Source: Deltaproteobacteria bacterium
Lineage (GTDB): Bacteria > Desulfobacterota > Desulfobaccia > Desulfobaccales > 0-14-0-80-60-11
Reading direction: 5' to 3'
DNA: 8,815 nt
Assembly (NCBI GenBank): GCA_023381945.1
Contig: JAMCQY010000418.1
Span: 11,834 to 20,648, forward strand
In this document: positions 6,083 to 8,815 of the stretch, piece by piece
Layout of the letters: each line of letters opens with the position of its first letter
Numbering within the stretch: position 1 is the first letter of the stretch
Made by a program: the position numbers and the translations under genes
The notes under the pieces: generated by a model
What the model was told of the DNA's origin: nothing
Seen by the model: the letters and a program-made list of their open reading frames with translations, nothing else
Database searches by the model: none

Positions 6083-6608
6083 ATTCCCCCTGGTGTTCCC
6101 CCTTTTGTGGGGCTTATGGTAACCCCACGAGCCATTCCCGGTCAAAGGCGATGGGCCGAAATGAACCTTAGCTCATCTCCCTTAAGCCCATATCTAGGGA
6201 TGATGTAAAAAGCAATAGGGATGCGGGCCTGCTGGTAAATATTTTTTACATAATAATATCAATATATTATATGGCTTGTAACATCTGCCTTAGAGGGCTT
6301 GTGAGGGCTTCGGGGCTATTTTCCAAAATGGCGAGGCTCGCGTTTTCTACTATTTCCAACGATTTTCATAAGGAACATTTAGCACTTCCTACAAAAATCG
6401 CTATCTCTGCTTGATGTATATATAAAAACCTCTAAAAAATATATTAACTCATTATTTCAGAAGGTTATCCGAAAAACGGCTGTATCTGTGATTCTCAGAC
6501 CTGTCTAGATTCACGGCCGGGATTGGCGGCATCTTGCTTTCAGTTTCCTTGACAAATTTAAAGGGTCGGTTATCCTTTTTAATATTCCTGAAAATTTTTG
6601 AGGGTAAA
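6083..6608. other. Long AT-rich intergenic region between divergent dnaA and GNAT genes
   Basis: These 526 bp show no convincing coding sequence or tRNA. They contain a 7-bp inverted repeat with a 4-nt loop (ATAATAT/ATATTAT, 6253-6270) in a strongly AT-rich stretch, two GAGGGCTT copies exactly 10 bp apart (6293-6300, 6303-6310), and a second AT-rich stretch at about 6415-6455. Two GGTTATCC copies (6463-6470, 6568-6575) lie 105 bp apart. No perfect TTATCCACA DnaA box was found by eye. The region could hold dnaA regulation or an origin-like element, which is inference. Confidence 0.5.
6549..6576 (+). promoter_or_regulatory. Predicted sigma70-type promoter for the GNAT gene
   Basis: A perfect TTGACA (6549-6554) and TATCCT (6571-6576) are spaced by 16 bp, about 30 nt upstream of the chosen start codon. 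The -10 box overlaps one of the two GGTTATCC copies, so a protein bound there would block transcription. Confidence 0.45.
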
Positions 6609-7178
6609 ATGATCAATTACAGCGCCTACCGCAAGTTCATCTCCCTGAAAAACGGACAACGGGTGATGTTCAGATTCCTCAATGAAGAGGATCGAGAGGG
6701 GTTGATCCAGCTGTTCCAGGAAGCTCCCGAAGAGGACCTGCGGTTTCTGAAGCAGGACGTTAAGGACCGGAATCTCATCAATTACTGGCTGGATTATCTC
6801 AATTACGGCAAGGTGTTGCCCCTGGTGGCGGTGGATCTGAACAGTAACAAGCTCGTAGCCGATGCCACCCTGCATCGAGGTAAACATGCGGCCAAGCACA
6901 TCGGCGAGATCCGGATTTTCGTATCCCGCTTCTACCGGAACCTGGGGTTGGGCTCTTTGATGCTGGAGGAAATGATCAACCTGGCTTTTCAGGAAAACCT
7001 GCAGTGGCTCAAGGCCGAGATTATCGCGGACCACAAGAAGGTGATTAAGGCTTTTAGGGCTCACGGTTTTGAGCAAAAGGCACTGCTGGACGACTATTTT
7101 CTCCGCAAGGACGGGGTAACCCATGACGTGGTGTTGATGCTGCGCCCGGTGATCAAAAAAGAAGAAGCGGAATTTTAA
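6609..7178 (+). CDS. GNAT-family N-acetyltransferase
   Basis: The protein probably transfers an acetyl group from acetyl-CoA to an amine; the substrate cannot be read from the sequence. The 189-residue product has the GNAT order: an N-terminal strand and helix region (VMFRFLNEEDREGLIQLF, 19-36), the LVADATLHRG strand (82-91), and motif A IRIFVSRFYRNLGLGSLMLEEM (101-122) with RNLGLG (110-115) as the CoA pyrophosphate loop. The C-terminal IIADHKKVIKAFRAHGF segment (138-154) is the usual motif B region. It is one compact domain with no signal peptide. I chose the ATG at 6609 because GAGGG (6600-6604) lies 4 nt upstream; an in-frame start at 6534 would add 25 residues and run through the predicted promoter. 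A strong terminator follows, so it is probably a single-gene transcript. Confidence 0.85.
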   Translation: MINYSAYRKFISLKNGQRVMFRFLNEEDREGLIQLFQEAPEEDLRFLKQDVKDRNLINYWLDYLNYGKVLPLVAVDLNSNKLVADATLHRGKHAAKHIGEIRIFVSRFYRNLGLGSLMLEEMINLAFQENLQWLKAEIIADHKKVIKAFRAHGFEQKALLDDYFLRKDGVTHDVVLMLRPVIKKEEAEF

Positions 7179-7211
7179 ATTCAGGCAATTATTGAATCAT
7201 GCTAAAGTAGG

Positions 7212-7238
7212 GGCGGGTTTTTAAACCCGCCTTTTTTT
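7212..7238 (+). terminator. Rho-independent terminator after the GNAT gene
   Basis: GGCGGGTTT (7212-7220) pairs perfectly with AAACCCGCC (7223-7231), followed at once by seven T residues (7232-7238). The hairpin begins 34 nt after the stop codon. Confidence 0.85.
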
Positions 7239-7246
7239 CTTGCTCT

Positions 7247-7324
7247 GAGCAATTAGCAGTTAGCAGGAGCAAAAGAAATACCTTTCTGCCCTTCCTGACT
7301 GCTAATTGCTAATCGCTCATTGCT
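7247..7324. repeat. Imperfect inverted repeat built from heptamers
   Basis: GAGCAATTAGCAGTTAGCAG (7247-7266) and the reverse complement of the segment at about 7299-7318 match at 18 of 20 positions, with roughly 32 nt between them. The units are 7-mers of the TTAGCAR/GAGCARN type, related to the GAGCAGT repeats at 2599-2615 and 2996-3027. The element fills the gap between the GNAT terminator and the ribosome site of the next gene. Confidence 0.7.
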
Positions 7325-7340
7325 ATTCTTCGGAGATGCT

Positions 7341-8513
7341 ATGCCTCGGGTGCAAACCGGTTTAGAATCCCTCCTGCAAGCCCCCCCAGCCTGGGCGCAG
7401 CAGGCCCGCTTGGGTCTCCTCAGCCATCCGGCCGCGGTGGGGCCTGATCTCACCAGCGCCCGGGAACTCATCGCGGCCCGTTTTCCAGGACAGCTCAAAG
7501 TCCTGTTCAGCCCCCAGCACGGCCTGCTGGGCGAAAAGCAGGACAATATGATCGCCTCGGCCGATTTTGTTGATCCCGTCCTGAATCTGCCGGTAGTCAG
7601 CCTTTACGGCCCGCGCCTGGCACCGCCCGCAGACAGCCTGACGGCAGTGGACGCCGTTCTGGTGGACATGCAGGACGTCGGCACCCGGGTTTACACCTTT
7701 GCCGCCACCTTAGCCAAGATGATGGAGACCGCAGGTCCCTTGGGCAAGAAAGTGGTGGTCCTGGACCGCCCCGACCCCATCGGCGGCGAAGCAGTGGAAG
7801 GCAATCTGCTGCGGCCGGAATGGTCCTCGTTTGTGGGGCCGTACCCCTTGCCCATGCGCCACGGCTTCACCCTGGGGGAGTTGGCCAGCTATTACCGGGA
7901 CACTCAAAAGATTGACTGCGACCTGGAAGTTATACCGCTTCAGGGCTGGCGGCGGGGGGACTATTTCGACGCCACCGGCCTGCCCTGGGTGCTGCCTTCC
8001 CCCAATCTCCCCACCCTGGAGGGCTGTCTGGTCTATCCCGGCCAGGTCTTACTGGAAGGCACCAATCTTTCGGAAGGCCGGGGCACCACCAGGCCGTTTG
8101 AGCTCTTTGGCGCGCCGTTCCTGGACCCGCGGCGGATCAAGGCCGTCTTGCCGGAACTTCCCGGCGTCATCCTGCGGGAGGCCCACTTCGAGCCCACCTT
8201 CCACAAGTGGGCCGGAGAAATGTGCCAGGGCTTCCAACTGCATGGGGGTGGACCCGGGAAGGTCAAACCATATTACACCACCCTGGCCCTGTTAATCGCC
8301 ATCCGGGAGCTCTATCCGGACCAGTTCGCCTGGCGCCGGCCGCCCTACGAATACGAAACAGCGCGGCTGCCCATCGATCTCTTGACCGGGGATGATGCTA
8401 TACGATTAGGTTTGGAACAGGGTTCGAGCGCGGCCGAGTTGGAAGATGCCTGGCAAGGAGACTTGGCGCGGTTCCTGGAAGTGAGGCAGGAATTTTTGTT
8501 GTACCTGGAGTGA
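7341..8513 (+). CDS. namZ: DUF1343 protein, NamZ-like exo-beta-N-acetylmuramidase candidate
   Basis: The family (DUF1343, glycoside hydrolase family 171) includes Bacillus subtilis NamZ/YbbC, which removes MurNAc from the non-reducing end of peptidoglycan fragments. The 390-residue product covers the whole family length. Recognisable blocks are LFSPQHGLLGEKQDNM (55-70), VDAVLVDMQDVGTRVYTF (103-120), VVVLDRPDPIGGEAVEGN (138-155), LPSPNLPTLEGCLVYPG (218-234) and LLEGTNLSEGRGTTRPFELFGAP (237-259). Cell-wall recycling is therefore likely, though the exact substrate is inferred. No signal peptide is visible, unlike the secreted Bacillus enzyme, so it may act in the cytoplasm on imported muropeptides. 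The ATG at 7341 has GGAG (7332-7335) 5 nt upstream; a TTG at 7320 would add seven residues. The gene has its own terminator and is separated from the GNAT gene by another, so it is probably expressed independently. Confidence 0.85.
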   Translation: MPRVQTGLESLLQAPPAWAQQARLGLLSHPAAVGPDLTSARELIAARFPGQLKVLFSPQHGLLGEKQDNMIASADFVDPVLNLPVVSLYGPRLAPPADSLTAVDAVLVDMQDVGTRVYTFAATLAKMMETAGPLGKKVVVLDRPDPIGGEAVEGNLLRPEWSSFVGPYPLPMRHGFTLGELASYYRDTQKIDCDLEVIPLQGWRRGDYFDATGLPWVLPSPNLPTLEGCLVYPGQVLLEGTNLSEGRGTTRPFELFGAPFLDPRRIKAVLPELPGVILREAHFEPTFHKWAGEMCQGFQLHGGGPGKVKPYYTTLALLIAIRELYPDQFAWRRPPYEYETARLPIDLLTGDDAIRLGLEQGSSAAELEDAWQGDLARFLEVRQEFLLYLE

Positions 8514-8525
8514 AAAAATAGATGG

Positions 8526-8585
8526 GGCGGCCGTCCCCGGCCGCCAAATTAAGGGTGGGCGCAGAGGCCCGCCCCACCTTTTTTA
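8526..8585. terminator. Two-hairpin, probably bidirectional terminator between convergent genes
   Basis: The first hairpin is a perfect 8-bp stem (GGCGGCCG/CGGCCGCC, 8526-8545, loop TCCC). On the minus strand it is followed by a T-run opposite 8513-8518, so it can end the left-going transcript. The second pairs GGTGGG (8554-8559) with CCCACC (8573-8578) and is followed by TTTTTTT (8579-8585), ending the right-going DUF1343 transcript. Confidence 0.75.
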
Positions 8586-8589
8586 TTAT

Positions 8590-8815
8590 TTAATGCACCA
8601 GCGCCAAAGCGCTTCGCAGGGCGGCCTTCGGAGGCACCATCTCGGGTTCATTGGTTAGGCCCCGTCTGGCTTTCTGCAGCCAGTCGAAGATAGTGGGCCG
8701 GGCCGCAGGTATTTCCACCCGGTTGGGCGGTTCCAGGCCCGAAAGGATCTCGTTGATGAGCTTCAGGGCGGCGTCGTTCTGCCGCCGGTCCACCATGTCA
8801 TAGGCTGCCTGAATC
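8590..8815 (-). CDS. Unrecognised protein, C-terminal fragment at the window edge
   Basis: The minus-strand frame is open from the window's right edge to the TAA at 8590, giving 74 visible residues that are the C-terminus of a longer protein. The first part (AAYDMVDRRQNDAALKLINEILSGLE) looks like a charged amphipathic helix, followed by a proline-rich segment (EPPNRVEIPAARPTIFDWL) and another helix. I do not recognise the family, and no motif points to a function. GC-rich codon use resembles the neighbouring genes, and the frame ends just at the shared terminator, both supporting a real gene. An internal ATG at 8796 is unlikely to be the start, as the frame continues upstream without a stop. 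Confidence 0.6.
   Translation of the reverse strand, partial: IQAAYDMVDRRQNDAALKLINEILSGLEPPNRVEIPAARPTIFDWLQKARRGLTNEPEMVPPKAALRSALALVH

Noticed and set aside
6325..6346. Hairpin AAAATGGCGA/TCGCGTTTT as a terminator or RNA
   Set aside because: The stem is only 4 clean base pairs with mismatches, no gene ends nearby, and the T-run is short.
6579..7124. A 181-codon minus-strand frame opposite the GNAT gene
   Set aside because: The plus strand carries the GNAT motifs and a good ribosome site, whereas the antisense product has none.

Overview
The window looks like ordinary chromosome from a GC-rich Gram-negative bacterium. A Desulfobacterota (deltaproteobacterial) relative is my best guess, from the style of the GNAT, PanE and response-regulator proteins, an exported isoaspartyl methyltransferase, and dispersed short tandem repeats between genes. 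That assignment is inference; there is no rRNA or other phylogenetic marker here. Coding DNA is mostly very GC-rich, while the promoter regions and one small gene are clearly richer in AT.

Layout from left to right: the 3' part of miaA (+) converges on an orphan receiver-PAS protein gene (-). That gene is divergent from pcm (+), which encodes an exported protein-L-isoaspartate O-methyltransferase. pcm converges on a small AT-richer gene of unknown function (-) that lies just downstream of panE (-), for ketopantoate reductase. panE is divergent from phoU (+), whose 3' end overlaps that of a divergent dnaA (-) by 47 bp. A 526-bp AT-rich non-coding region separates dnaA from a GNAT acetyltransferase gene (+). 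A strong terminator and a repeat hairpin follow, then a DUF1343/NamZ-type gene (+), a two-hairpin terminator, and the C-terminal end of an unrecognised gene (-) that runs off the window.

The genes do not form one pathway. They cover tRNA modification, signalling, protein repair, pantothenate synthesis, phosphate-signalling control, replication initiation or regulation, acetylation, and cell-wall sugar recycling. Most are single-gene units, so the regulatory DNA between them is informative: overlapping divergent promoters at 1739-1783, a perfect 16-bp palindrome in the phoU leader, and the long dnaA/GNAT intergenic region.

I found no clear undescribed multi-gene system. The best leads are (a) a DnaA whose Walker A, Walker B and DNA-recognition motifs all differ from consensus, (b) the small low-GC gene bracketed by inverted heptamer repeats that also supply the stop codons of pcm and panE, and (c) the 16-bp palindrome just downstream of the predicted phoU promoter.
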